A stretch of 64,000 bases of DNA from Bacteroidota bacterium (GTDB lineage Bacteria > Bacteroidota > Bacteroidia > Chitinophagales > Chitinophagaceae). The notes beneath the pieces were generated by a model, which saw nothing but the letters and a program-made list of their open reading frames with translations, searched no databases and had not been told where the DNA came from. Location: positions 1-64,000 of the forward strand of contig JAEWKK010000026.1 in assembly GCA_023386045.1 (NCBI GenBank), given 5' to 3'. Of this stretch, positions 45,579-55,853 are shown in pieces. Made by a program: the position numbers and the translations under genes. The first letter of the stretch is position 1. Each line of letters begins with the position of its first letter.

Positions 45579-48500
45579 TTAATGCTTGATGAATTTTAAT
45601 CCGGTTTGTGTATCAATATCAACTTTAACTACAATCACATAAGTTCCCTGCACAAGATTAGAAACATTGATCTTTCTTTCCATGATCTTTTGTGTTCTAA
45701 CAAAATCTTCTGCGTAAACCAGTGATCCTCTTGAATCATAGATCCTGATACCCGACTGGCTTTTTTCTGTTTGTGCTACAATTCTGACATTGACCTCTGT
45801 GGTGGCAGGATTTGGATATAAGGTTGTATTGGTAAATATTCTTGCATTATTAACCACCATTACTTTAATGGTATCACGTCCCACAGCACCCCAATTATCA
45901 GTGACCCTTAATTCAAATTCATAAGTACCTTCCACCAGGTTGCTCAACTCTGTTGAAGCCATGTTAGGTGTAAGAATATTGTATTGTATCGGTCCGCTGA
46001 TCTTAGTCCATTTATAAGATGTAATAGTTCCATCCGGGTCAGTTCCATCACCTGCAATACTGGCTGTATCCTGTGGCCATAGGATGGTCCTGTCCTGTCC
46101 TGCATGTGCATGTGGTGGCATATTTGCTGATGCCGGGCTAACGGTTATCAGGACAGTATCTTTCCCTGTTGCGCCATCATCATCTGTTACGGTTAATTCA
46201 AAACCATATACAGATCCCTGCAGTAATCCGGAAACCATGGTCTGCGCCTGGTTGTTATCAGCAATATTATAAACTACCGGCCCGCTGATCTTCGTCCACT
46301 TGTAAGAAACAATACTTCCATCAGTATCAGTTCCGCTTCCAGACAAAAGTGCTGAAGTGGTTGGGAAAATGATCTGCTGGTCATTGCCGGCATTGGCAAC
46401 AGGGGGATTGTTTACAGATGGAACAGCAGCATTTACCGTCACCATCACAGTATCTTTTCCAGTTGCTCCATTATTATCCGTAACTACCAGTTCAAACTGA
46501 TAAACACCCTGCACAAGGCTGCTGATCATTGTTTGTGGTTGCGTGGATGATACGATCACAAAAGAAGCTGGTCCCGATATCTTATTCCACACATAACTAA
46601 CAACGGTACCATCAGCATCTGAGCCGCTTCCGTTCAGCATCACATTGTCCACCGGAAGTGTTATGGTAATATCAGTACCAGCATTAGCCACTGGAACCTG
46701 ATTAACAGGAGTTACCGAATTCACAGTGATCATTACTGTGTCCATATCAACTGCACCTCCATTATCTGTTACTTTCAATTCAAAATAATATACTCCCTGT
46801 ACCAGTGTGGTAACCGTGGTTTGTGCCTGGCTGGCATTCAGAATATTGAATGAGGAAGGTCCTGCTATTTTAGTCCACTGATAAGAGGCAATTGTTCCAT
46901 CCTGGTCAGTTGCGCTTCCATTCAATGGAACACTGTTCACTGGTAATGTAATCACAACATCAGTCCCGGCATTGGCAACAGGTGGAAGATTTACTGCAGC
47001 CAGCACAGTCACCTGAACCACATCAACAGCTGTTGCGGCTCCATTATCTGTTACCGTTAACTGAAACTCATACACACCTGCCTGCAGACCGGTGATTGCC
47101 GTCTGAGCCTGTGTGGGCGATGTAATAACAAATGAGGCAGGTCCACTGATCTTTGTCCAGCTATATGAATTGATGGTTCCATCACTGTCTGTACCGCTAC
47201 CATTTAATTGGGTACTGTTAACAGGAAGCTGAATAGTGATGTCATTTCCTGCATTAGCAACAGGAGGCAGGTTTTGACCTGGCAATACCGTGATCATCAA
47301 AGTGTCCCTTGCAGGTGCATCAAAATTATCTGTGACTTTAAATTCAAAAAGGTAAACACCCTGGGCCAGGTTGGTAATGCTGGTCTGTGGGTTATTGGGA
47401 GATGCAATAGTAAACTGTGAAGGCCCGCTTATTTTAGTCCAGGTGAATGTAGATAAGGTTCCATCAACATCAGAAGCAATACCATTTACATTCACAGAAT
47501 TTACAGGCAGCGTGATGGTTTGATCAGGACCTGCATTGGCCGTAGGTGCAATGTTCACGTCAACCCTTGTCGTATCCTTATCAACAGCACCATGTTGGTC
47601 AGTTACCTTCAATTCAAAAAGATAGATACCTGGAACCAGGTTGCTGGCAGTTGTTACGGGTTGATTAGCACTGGAGAATGAATAATTCGCCGGTCCCTGG
47701 ATCTTAGTCCAACTGAAACTCAGCGTATCACCATCAGGATCAATAGCACTTCCATTCAATGTTAAAGATGTAACCGGCAGCGTGATCACTTTATAAGGAC
47801 CTGCATTGGTGATTGGAGGATTATTAGGTGTATTGAAGAATACCTGTACATCATCCGAGGCTGTCATTCCATTATTATCAGTTACTGTCAGCCTGAGTGT
47901 ATAAGTTCCCGGCAGCAGGCTGGTTAACATTGTGTGTGCACTGTCGGCATGAACAATATTAAATGAGGAAGGTCCTCCAATTTTTTCCCAATGAAAAGCT
48001 ACGATGGAGCCATCATGATCAGTACCTGAACCCAAAAGCATCACACTATCAATTGTTATGGTAGTATCATTACCTGCATTTGCAGAAGGAGGCATATTGG
48101 GAACAGGACTGGTGCAAAGACTATCAAACACCGGCCAGTACTGGTTAAGAGTTGTATACCAGAACGGATCAATTTTAGCAGGTGAGCCGTTCAATTTCGT
48201 GTTATTACAAATCTTGTTATTGGTTGTCCAATCTTCTGCAGGACCCCACCATCCGATCTGGATGATACCATCCGGAGCTATGGTTGATGCATTGACACCT
48301 ACTTTATTATCCTTATAAAATATGGTCTTTGTATAATGAGGAATGCTGTTCCTTGTTGTTGCCTGGATATTTCCTGGAAGCGACATGGTGTTCTTCAACC
48401 AGTGACCCGGCAATGCAGTTGTATTGGTAGAAGCAGCAAGTGCGTTGATGTCCACTGTAGGATCGATCTTCAGATAACCACTCGAATCGATCACATTGTT

Positions 48501-51332
48501 ATAAACAAATGAACTGTCGGCACCCAAATCAAAAATTCCATAGAGGAAAGTATTGCGAACGACATTGTTATACACATAACAGTTGCGCGTCATTCCACCA
48601 ATGGAGATACCTGTCCCCTGCCATTGGTTGTATTCATATCCGCAGTTGGTCACAATATTATCAGAGATGCGGTTGATGCCAGCATCTGCACCACTCAGCT
48701 GAATACCAGTTCTTCCGCAACTGTCAATGATCAGGTGATGAATATTCACATTGGACATACGCATGGGTATGGGATGTGTTTCCACACCATTACACCAAAC
48801 AATCCTGTCGCCCAAAGGATCGGTATTACCAGCATAGATACAATCCTGCCAGATTCTTTTAAAACGGCTGTGATGAATTTCAATGCTGTCCATTACATAG
48901 TTGGGGTAATTGAAGGACTGATCGCACTGGGGATCCTGCTTAGCCCATACGCCATATCCCTTGTGCAACACATCCACTCTTTCCACTTCAACATTTTTTG
49001 TTTTGCCGGAAATGCCGATGGCTACACTGTATCCGTCAAATACAGGATTGTAAACTTTAAATCCATAATAAGTATTCGCAGCACCGCTACCTGTGATCTT
49101 CAAATGATGCACATTGGTGGCATCAATACCATCTCTCATCCATACCTGTCCGCCTTCATTCATCACTACAATGGGACATGCAGATGTTCCATAATAATTT
49201 TCCATCCTCAGGTAAGTCCATGAATGTTGCGACTGAAGCACCAGTGTATCACCTGCATTTACCTGCATATACCACCATGAGGTGCTGTCACCACTGATCT
49301 GCTTTCCATGATCACCACTGTTAGGGATCAGGTAGCGCTTCACTCCATTACAGATTGAAGCTGATGGTGCATTCACGATCACTACCATTGTATCCTTTGC
49401 CACTGCTCCCAGGTTATCTGTTACTGTGAGTTCAAATTTATAAGTACCCTGCACCAGGCTGTCAACAACTGTCTGGGCATTATTGGCTTGCTGTATAAAA
49501 TAATTGGATGGCCCTGTGATCTTTGTCCACTGGTAAGAACTGATGCTTCCATCATTATCGATACCACTACCATTGAGAAAAATGCTGTCAACCGGAAGCG
49601 TGATCACCATATCACTACCAGCATTGGCCGTTGGTGGAATATTTTGTGCTGCCAGTACAGTGATGGATACCGTATCCATCGCTATTGCGCCACTGTCATC
49701 CGTTACCTGCAACTGGAAAAGGTAAATACCTTGTGTAAGATTTGTAACTACATTTTGTTGCTGTGAAGCATTATTAAAAGTATAGGCAGCAGGTCCGGAG
49801 ATCTTGCTCCATAAATAATTGGTAATTGTTCCATCAGCATCACTTCCAGATCCGTTCAATAATACGCTGTCCAAAGGAAGCGTGATGGAAGTATCTAATC
49901 CAGCATTTGCGGTTGGTGGAATATTGGTAACCGCAGCCTGGTTTACCGTGATCATTACCGTATCATAATCCGAAGCACCATTATTATCTGTGGCCATCAA
50001 TTCAAACTGGTAAATTCCCGGAACCAGACCATTGACTATGGTTTGTGGCTGAGAGGAGGAAACAATAACAAAGGAAGCAGGTCCAGATACCTTGCTCCAC
50101 TGGTAAGCATTGATGGTTCCGTCACTATCGATGGCAGTTCCATTTAATTGAACACTATCAACAGGGAGTTGAATCACCTGGTCATTTCCGGCATTTACAA
50201 CAGGCAATGTATTGGGCGCCTGGTTCACTGTTACTTGCATGCTTGCTGATGCGGTATCATTTGCGCTGCTGATCACTGTAAGCTGGTAGGTATAAATTCC
50301 CTGAACCAGGTTGTTTACCTGGGTTGACATCGCATTCTGATTTGCAATAACATCTCCTGCTGGTCCTGATAACTTTGACCATGCATAGGAAGTAATGGTG
50401 TCTCCCGCAGGTGTAGATACGCTACCATTCAATACAACGGTGGAAACCGGAAGAGTGATGTTCTGGTTGCTTCCAGCATTAACAGTAAGCGGGGTAGTTG
50501 TGGAAGTTCTTTTGTACTGCAACATCCACTGGTAAATATTTTTATTGTGCACATTGCTGGTCCATGCTGGATCATACGAAGTGTCCCATACACTTGGCCA
50601 ATGTCCCTGCCCTGGAAAAACAGTAAGCGTTGCAGATGGATTAGGTACAGGTGTACCTGAATTATAAGAAGCGGTTGAACTGGTTGAAAAATTATAAAAT
50701 GCATCCTGGTCGCCGCAGATCTGCCACAGTTTCACGCCGTATTGCGAACCGGTAAGAGGAATGGAATCCAGAGGCAGCGGAGCACTTGCAATAGGAACTG
50801 CTGCCGCGAACTTTTTTGCAGCATCAGGACCGCTGGTGAGACAGGTCCATGTTCCATTACCACCAGCCGATAGTCCTGTAACATAGATCCTGGTTGTATC
50901 CACACGGTAGCGGTTGATCACATCAGGCAAAATGTATTGGATGCTGTTCCATTGATAAGACCATCCAACGGAAGTAGAAGCCTGTGGTGAAACAACGATG
51001 AATTTATAATTCTGTCCATCCACCGGATTGATGGCCTCAGGGTCCCATCCCTGCGAAATGGTTTTGGGAAGACCAGCATTGAGCATGGTATACAGTCCAC
51101 TTACACCATTACCTGTTTCACCAACACCATGCAGAAAAATGATCAGCGGATATTTTTGCGAAAGATTGGTTGAGTAATCATTGGGAAGCCATGTAAGACC
51201 ATATGTCATCGTTCCCCACCAGGTGGTAGGATACTGATCAACATTCTGCCGTCCAATAATTGTTTGGGTAAAAGAAGAAATAGAAAGCGTAGCACATAGG
51301 ATCGTCAAAAGCAGCAACCTTTTGGCTTTCAT
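45579..51332 (-). CDS. Giant secreted esterase / PKD / beta-helix protein with T9SS type A tail
   Basis: The 1917-residue protein has, in order: a signal peptide (about 1-24) and an alpha/beta-hydrolase domain (about 30-290) like secreted PHB-depolymerase/feruloyl-esterase types. The latter shows FLHGVGETG, nucleophile Ser155 in GLSAGG, a CGDQDAFY Asp region and a GQGHWPSVW His region. Four PKD/REJ-like repeats (about 285-650), a parallel beta-helix region with repeated short NxxxxN-type turns (about 655-1080), eight more repeats (about 1080-1830) and a Por secretion tail (about 1835-1917, LYPNPATTEVNV) follow. Repeats share the words ANAGxD, ITLPVxSxxLNG, DxDGTI and KISGP. Translation probably starts at the ATG at 51332; 20 upstream codons lack a signal peptide. 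Substrate is unknown, perhaps the polymer made by the surrounding genes. Confidence 0.88.
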   Translation of the reverse strand: MKAKRLLLLTILCATLSISSFTQTIIGRQNVDQYPTTWWGTMTYGLTWLPNDYSTNLSQKYPLIIFLHGVGETGNGVSGLYTMLNAGLPKTISQGWDPEAINPVDGQNYKFIVVSPQASTSVGWSYQWNSIQYILPDVINRYRVDTTRIYVTGLSAGGNGTWTCLTSGPDAAKKFAAAVPIASAPLPLDSIPLTGSQYGVKLWQICGDQDAFYNFSTSSTASYNSGTPVPNPSATLTVFPGQGHWPSVWDTSYDPAWTSNVHNKNIYQWMLQYKRTSTTTPLTVNAGSNQNITLPVSTVVLNGSVSTPAGDTITSYAWSKLSGPAGDVIANQNAMSTQVNNLVQGIYTYQLTVISSANDTASASMQVTVNQAPNTLPVVNAGNDQVIQLPVDSVQLNGTAIDSDGTINAYQWSKVSGPASFVIVSSSQPQTIVNGLVPGIYQFELMATDNNGASDYDTVMITVNQAAVTNIPPTANAGLDTSITLPLDSVLLNGSGSDADGTITNYLWSKISGPAAYTFNNASQQQNVVTNLTQGIYLFQLQVTDDSGAIAMDTVSITVLAAQNIPPTANAGSDMVITLPVDSIFLNGSGIDNDGSISSYQWTKITGPSNYFIQQANNAQTVVDSLVQGTYKFELTVTDNLGAVAKDTMVVIVNAPSASICNGVKRYLIPNSGDHGKQISGDSTSWWYMQVNAGDTLVLQSQHSWTYLRMENYYGTSACPIVVMNEGGQVWMRDGIDATNVHHLKITGSGAANTYYGFKVYNPVFDGYSVAIGISGKTKNVEVERVDVLHKGYGVWAKQDPQCDQSFNYPNYVMDSIEIHHSRFKRIWQDCIYAGNTDPLGDRIVWCNGVETHPIPMRMSNVNIHHLIIDSCGRTGIQLSGADAGINRISDNIVTNCGYEYNQWQGTGISIGGMTRNCYVYNNVVRNTFLYGIFDLGADSSFVYNNVIDSSGYLKIDPTVDINALAASTNTTALPGHWLKNTMSLPGNIQATTRNSIPHYTKTIFYKDNKVGVNASTIAPDGIIQIGWWGPAEDWTTNNKICNNTKLNGSPAKIDPFWYTTLNQYWPVFDSLCTSPVPNMPPSANAGNDTTITIDSVMLLGSGTDHDGSIVAFHWEKIGGPSSFNIVHADSAHTMLTSLLPGTYTLRLTVTDNNGMTASDDVQVFFNTPNNPPITNAGPYKVITLPVTSLTLNGSAIDPDGDTLSFSWTKIQGPANYSFSSANQPVTTASNLVPGIYLFELKVTDQHGAVDKDTTRVDVNIAPTANAGPDQTITLPVNSVNVNGIASDVDGTLSTFTWTKISGPSQFTIASPNNPQTSITNLAQGVYLFEFKVTDNFDAPARDTLMITVLPGQNLPPVANAGNDITIQLPVNSTQLNGSGTDSDGTINSYSWTKISGPASFVITSPTQAQTAITGLQAGVYEFQLTVTDNGAATAVDVVQVTVLAAVNLPPVANAGTDVVITLPVNSVPLNGSATDQDGTIASYQWTKIAGPSSFNILNASQAQTTVTTLVQGVYYFELKVTDNGGAVDMDTVMITVNSVTPVNQVPVANAGTDITITLPVDNVMLNGSGSDADGTVVSYVWNKISGPASFVIVSSTQPQTMISSLVQGVYQFELVVTDNNGATGKDTVMVTVNAAVPSVNNPPVANAGNDQQIIFPTTSALLSGSGTDTDGSIVSYKWTKISGPVVYNIADNNQAQTMVSGLLQGSVYGFELTVTDDDGATGKDTVLITVSPASANMPPHAHAGQDRTILWPQDTASIAGDGTDPDGTITSYKWTKISGPIQYNILTPNMASTELSNLVEGTYEFELRVTDNWGAVGRDTIKVMVVNNARIFTNTTLYPNPATTEVNVRIVAQTEKSQSGIRIYDSRGSLVYAEDFVRTQKIMERKINVSNLVQGTYVIVVKVDIDTQTGLKFIKH

Positions 51333-51704
51333 AGAATCGGATTTTCTGTAGGATTTGGATATTGTTTTTGCAGGCTTCCTTTCGGAAGTCACAAATCATT
51401 GATATACTGTCTTTCTTCTATCTATTCAATGCCCTGAATAAAGGAACAAGGCTACTGAAAGTAAAAGATCTACAAGCATATCATTCACGGTTCATTCTCA
51501 CTGCTTCAAAGATAAATATAGTTGCAATCTTAAAAAGAGTACAAACACAGGATATTTAATACCGGAACATAGGTATTTTATTCGGGAAGACCCTAAGTAA
51601 AAACACTAGCATTATTGCCGTCTTGCCAGGTCAGGCAACCAATAACCCGATAGTGAAATCTATATATTTAATGTATGTTTGATCTTTTATAATGATCAAA
51701 GCCC
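51333..51704. other. Divergent gap between the giant secreted protein and the flippase
   Basis: No credible gene lies in these 372 bases. Two perfect -7 boxes are present. CAAAGATA at 51507-51514 reads leftward as TATCTTTG and would give the giant gene a leader of about 170 bases. TATGTTTG at 51674-51681 reads rightward and would place a start about 17 bases before the flippase gene. Neither has a clear -33 TTTG at the usual spacing. Confidence 0.5.
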
Positions 51705-53078
51705 TTGAAAAAATATTTTTCTTCATATTGGATACGCTCGGCTTTTTATACCGTTCTGCAAAGGTTTTCACTTACGCTTTTCGGATTCATCAGCATCATT
51801 ATAATTTTCAGGGAATTCCATTCAGACAAGGCCAAGATGGGTATATGGTCGCTTTTTCTCATTGCGATCGGAATATTTGAGCAGATCAAGACCAATCTTT
51901 TAAAAAACGCACAGATAAAATTTGTGAGTGCCAGTTCTGATGCGCAGGAAAGATCTGTAATTGCTTCTTCCAGCCTGTTGATCAATATTGCAGTATCTTT
52001 TATTTTTATCCTGCTTGTACTTACGGTTAGTGATCCCTTCAGTCGCTGGCTGGTCAACAGCAATGAGCTGGCTTACATGCTCAAATGGTTCATCCCCGGA
52101 GTGCTTTGCATGATCTTCTTTTCTCACTTCGAAGCGGTTCAGCAATCACACCTGGATTTTAAAGGCGTGTTCGCCGGATATTTCGTAAGACAGCTTCTTT
52201 TTCTCGCCATCCTGCTTTTTCACAAACTGGCACATATTCCATTCACCCTTACCGACCTGGTAATGTATCAATCGGTAAGTCTCCTTTTTGGAACGCTGGT
52301 CTTATATGCATTTAGCCGCAGGTATCTCCATCATATTTTCAGCCCTGCCAAAATATGGATCAGGAAAATCATCGGTTATGGCGGTTACATATTTGGCTCA
52401 GGAACTGTAGCCTCAATTTTTCAAAACCTTGACCAGTTGATGATCGCAAGGTTTGGTGCCAACTATGTTGCTTCCTACAACGTAGCCTTCCGCATCAACA
52501 GTCTTGTTGATATTCCTTCTTATGCCGCTGCAGAAGTTCTTTTCCCAAAGGCTTCAGCAGCATCTGCCGAGGAAGGCCCGCAAAAAATAAAATATTTGTA
52601 TGAGCGAATGGTAGCCATCCTGCTTTCATTTACTATTCCTGCAGCCATTTTTATCATTCTGTTTCCTGGCTTATTCATCACAGTTATTGCTGGTCCCAAT
52701 TACCTTGATGCTGCACCGATATTACAATTGTATATGATCGCGGGAATTCTGCGGCCGGCTCAGAACCAGGCAGCCAACCTGCTGAATTCAATTGGAAGGG
52801 CGAAGCTTTGTTTTTATATCAACACAGGTTACCTGATCGTTAACCTGGTGATGAACTATGTCTTTCTTTATTACTTCGGAATGCCTCAATATGGTGCCGC
52901 ACTCGGTACTCTCATCACCTTTCTTTTAGGAGTAGTTTTCTGGTATTTTGTGATGAAGAAACTCATAGGACTGGAATTGTCAAAGATTTTCGAACACGGA
53001 CTCGGTGTTTACAAAATGATATTTGGCAAAATGGCTGGTGCGCTCCAAAAGTTTCAAACCAATTCTAAGGCCGCCTGA
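51705..53078 (+). CDS. Polysaccharide flippase (Wzx/MATE-like)
   Basis: The 457-residue inner-membrane protein has about twelve to fourteen hydrophobic helices. It has a typical oligosaccharide-flippase start (GFISIIIIFREF) and the central YGGYIFGSGTVASIFQNLDQLMIARFGA segment common to PST/Wzx transporters. It would move the undecaprenyl-linked repeat unit across the inner membrane. The start is TTG (MKKYFSSYWIRSAFYTVLQRF); an ATG 13 bases upstream is in another frame. The next gene, a GT2, is encoded on the other strand just after it. No Wzy polymerase is obvious nearby, unless the GT-C membrane protein at 58059 fills that place. Confidence 0.88.
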   Translation: MKKYFSSYWIRSAFYTVLQRFSLTLFGFISIIIIFREFHSDKAKMGIWSLFLIAIGIFEQIKTNLLKNAQIKFVSASSDAQERSVIASSSLLINIAVSFIFILLVLTVSDPFSRWLVNSNELAYMLKWFIPGVLCMIFFSHFEAVQQSHLDFKGVFAGYFVRQLLFLAILLFHKLAHIPFTLTDLVMYQSVSLLFGTLVLYAFSRRYLHHIFSPAKIWIRKIIGYGGYIFGSGTVASIFQNLDQLMIARFGANYVASYNVAFRINSLVDIPSYAAAEVLFPKASAASAEEGPQKIKYLYERMVAILLSFTIPAAIFIILFPGLFITVIAGPNYLDAAPILQLYMIAGILRPAQNQAANLLNSIGRAKLCFYINTGYLIVNLVMNYVFLYYFGMPQYGAALGTLITFLLGVVFWYFVMKKLIGLELSKIFEHGLGVYKMIFGKMAGALQKFQTNSKAA

Positions 53079-53083
53079 TCTCT

Positions 53084-54316
53084 TTACTGATTGTGCTCGT
53101 TGAATAAGGGATTACTTACGTCTGTTTTTGTATGAACCGTATGGATGAAAGTTTTGTTGGATTCTTTCATGCCCAGCAGTGTTCCCAGCATGATGCCAAT
53201 GGCTTTGGGTAATTTAAGAATGGCCTGCCAAAGTTCCCTGTTCATCAACTCCTGAGGTATGGCTATGAAGAGCGCAAGGAGGTAAGCCAGCCAAAGCACA
53301 AGCGATGCAACAAACCAGGCTTTCACAAAAATTAATGCAATGATGGCAAGCAGGGGAAGGATCATAAAAAGAAAAGCTCTTGGCAATACCAGGTTGTTGC
53401 CTACCGCCAAATTGAAATAACTAAGATTTCCTTTCACTAATTGTCCGAATGATGGCAGGAAAAATTTTCTCAGGTAGATGAACTGGCTCGATACCCAGCG
53501 TTTCCTTTGTTGTTTGAAAGCCTGTGAAGAATCCACTTTTTCATCAAAAACAAGTGCATCATCAAGGTATTCGATGCGGATCCCTTTTTTCACAATGTCA
53601 AGTTGAAGCGGCTTGTCAAAACCTCCTACTGCATCGATGCGGGAAAGAATATCTTTTACCAGGTCAAAATCAAAGGCCATTCCTGATCCAATCACGGCGG
53701 AAGAAAGTCCGGCTGCATTGGTTCCCTTCCTGAAAATATGGTTGTTGATGCCTTCACTGCAGGCATCCAGAATGGCAAAAGATGTATTGAGGTTCTTGGC
53801 CACTCTTCTTCCCTGCACTGCACGCGCACCTTTTACAAAGGCATTGTTTATTTTTTGAAGAAAATCCTTCGCAAGTAAATTATCGGCATCAAGTATCAGC
53901 GCTACATCATAAGCTTTATTTATCCTTCCAAATGCCTCGTTAAGCGATTTTGTTTTCGTGCTTTTTTCAAAAGAAACTTCAAAGACTTCAACCGGCAATT
54001 GTTTTAAATCACTGATGGTGGAAGGCTGAAATGAATCAGCAATGATGTAGACATCATAGAGCGAAGTGGGGTAATTGAGCGCCATCAGATTTTTAGCTGT
54101 GGAAACAATAATGCCATCTTCTTTATAAGCGGGAACCAGTACGGCTATCTTTTTCTGAGGTTCTGCATAATTGCCACTGAATTTATTGCGGTAAAATAAT
54201 CTGCCAGCCAGTGATAGAAAAAAAAGATAAGCTACAGACAATGCACAGTAAATAAAAACAACAAGGAACAATATATATAAAATGTTATCCAACATTGTAA
54301 AAGCTTGAGTAAACAT
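53084..54316 (-). CDS. Membrane glycosyltransferase family 2 (QxxRW type)
   Basis: The 410-residue protein has an N-terminal membrane helix, a cytoplasmic GT2 domain and two or three C-terminal helices. GT2 marks are VLVPAYKEDG, DADNL, GSGMAFD and the processive-type motif QRKRW, as in cellulose/hyaluronan synthase-like enzymes. Its C-terminal tail (NKTFIHTVHTKTD) closely matches that of the GT2 at 55854 (DKSFLKTEHTK), so the two are paralogues now on opposite strands. Start is uncertain: ATG at 54316 chosen, with TTG at 54349 and ATG at 54295 possible. A leftward TAAATTTG box at 54444-54451 may be its promoter. Confidence 0.87.
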   Translation of the reverse strand: MFTQAFTMLDNILYILFLVVFIYCALSVAYLFFLSLAGRLFYRNKFSGNYAEPQKKIAVLVPAYKEDGIIVSTAKNLMALNYPTSLYDVYIIADSFQPSTISDLKQLPVEVFEVSFEKSTKTKSLNEAFGRINKAYDVALILDADNLLAKDFLQKINNAFVKGARAVQGRRVAKNLNTSFAILDACSEGINNHIFRKGTNAAGLSSAVIGSGMAFDFDLVKDILSRIDAVGGFDKPLQLDIVKKGIRIEYLDDALVFDEKVDSSQAFKQQRKRWVSSQFIYLRKFFLPSFGQLVKGNLSYFNLAVGNNLVLPRAFLFMILPLLAIIALIFVKAWFVASLVLWLAYLLALFIAIPQELMNRELWQAILKLPKAIGIMLGTLLGMKESNKTFIHTVHTKTDVSNPLFNEHNQ

Positions 54317-54536
54317 AAAATCAACAACCTTAACCAATAACCTGTTCAAAATGATCCGCAGCCTGATGATTCATTTTAATCCCCAGGCTGCAGCGAAAGG
54401 ATGTTGATTGTAAAAAACTATGCCTGTCTTGCTTGCATGCCCCCAAATTTAAATTTCAGGGCAAGGAATACATCTCATTGGTTTTTAAGCTCCCAAAATA
54501 GAAATAATAATTTAATCTTGCGATAATTTGGCTCAA
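54317..54536. other. Divergent gap between two GT2 genes
   Basis: These 220 bases hold no gene. A 12-base palindrome AAATTTAAATTT (54445-54456) overlaps a leftward TAAATTTG box. Rightward, TAATCTTG at 54513-54520 is one mismatch from TAnnTTTG and close to the start of the next gene. Confidence 0.4.
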
Positions 54537-55706
54537 ATGCTGGTGTGGAAAATCATTTTTTGGATAAGCTGTTTCATCATTTTTTATAATTACCTCGGCT
54601 ATGCACTGCTGATCTTTATGATCAATAAATTAAAAGGCAGGGGTAAAAAGAATAAAGAGGAATTTTTTCCAACAGTTTCCTTTATTGTTGCCGCCTATAA
54701 TGAGGAAGATTGTATTGAGAAGAAAATTCTGAATTCCTTCGACCAGGATTATCCACCGGAAAAGATCGAATTTCTCTTTATTACTGATGGCTCTACCGAT
54801 CGCACCAATGAAATTATAAGCCGTTATCCCCAGGTCAAGCTTCTGTATGAACAACAGCGTCGAGGAAAATCCGCCGCTCTGAACCGCGTGGTAAGCCATG
54901 CATTAAATGACATTCTCATTTTTAGTGATGCCAATACCATTTTGAACAGAGAAGCCACGAGGTTTATTGCCAGGCATTATCTACATCCCTCGGTAGGTGG
55001 GGTTGCCGGTGAAAAAAAAGTGATCCCGGCTACAGAGAAGACCGACCAGGTTGGAGCCGGAGAAGGCTTGTACTGGAAATATGAATCCTTTCTCAAGCAG
55101 TTGGATTCAGACTTTTATTCGGTTGTGGGTGCTGCAGGTGAATTATTCTCACTCAGAAAAGAATTATATGAAGCGGTAGATGACAGTGTGATACTTGATG
55201 ATTTTGTAATATCCATGAAGGTAGCTGCCAAAGGTTATCGCGTGATCTATGAACCAGAAGCCTTTGCGATGGAGCTGCCCTCCTTTTCTATGAAGGATGA
55301 GCAGAAAAGAAAGATCAGGATTGCAGCAGGTGGCTTCCAGGCCATGACCATCCTTGCTCCCCTGATATCTTTCTGGAAACAGCCTGCACTTGGTTTTCTT
55401 TATTTTTCCCACCGCGTACTTCGCTGGACGCTGAGTCCCTTAGGTTTCATTCTCGCCTTTGTTTCCAACGCCATCATTTTTTTTGGTACCGGTGAATTGA
55501 TCTATAAGATTTTATTTATAGGTCAACTGGTTTTTTATGCGATGGCTTTAGTTGCAGCCTTCTTCACATTAAAAACCGGGATATTCAAACTATTCAGACT
55601 TGCTTATTATTTTGTATTCATGAATCTCTCCGTAGTCCAGGGATTTTTACGCTTCCTGCGTGGCAAACAACCTGCAGCCTGGGAAAAAGCAAAAAGGTCT
55701 CAGTGA
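54537..55706 (+). CDS. Membrane glycosyltransferase family 2
   Basis: The 389-residue protein has one N-terminal helix (WISCFIIFYNYLGYALLIF) and a GT2 catalytic domain with SFIVAAYNEEDCIEKKI, TDGSTDRTNE and FSDANTI. ILDDFVISMKVAAKGYRV supplies the acceptor-side acidic residues, and EQKRKIR takes the place of QxxRW. Three C-terminal helices follow. This layout is common in enzymes that extend lipid- or membrane-bound glycans. The ATG at 54537 is preferred to a TTG three codons earlier. It is less similar to the two QxxRW GT2 paralogues on either side. Donor and linkage are unknown. Confidence 0.9.
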   Translation: MLVWKIIFWISCFIIFYNYLGYALLIFMINKLKGRGKKNKEEFFPTVSFIVAAYNEEDCIEKKILNSFDQDYPPEKIEFLFITDGSTDRTNEIISRYPQVKLLYEQQRRGKSAALNRVVSHALNDILIFSDANTILNREATRFIARHYLHPSVGGVAGEKKVIPATEKTDQVGAGEGLYWKYESFLKQLDSDFYSVVGAAGELFSLRKELYEAVDDSVILDDFVISMKVAAKGYRVIYEPEAFAMELPSFSMKDEQKRKIRIAAGGFQAMTILAPLISFWKQPALGFLYFSHRVLRWTLSPLGFILAFVSNAIIFFGTGELIYKILFIGQLVFYAMALVAAFFTLKTGIFKLFRLAYYFVFMNLSVVQGFLRFLRGKQPAAWEKAKRSQ

Positions 55707-55853
55707 ACTGAAAATATTTATACCCAGAAGAAACCACTCCGATTATAGAATTATTCCCTTAACTTGTTATTCCTTCAGGTCTTCTCAATAACCAATGAAA
55801 AATATGTCCAATCCCTGATCATTTTTTGACCCTTACCGTTTTTGAATCTGGTT

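Noticed and set aside
48624..49223. 199-codon open frame antisense to the beta-helix region
   Set aside because: The opposite strand encodes a continuous multi-domain protein, and this frame has no signal, domain or start context.
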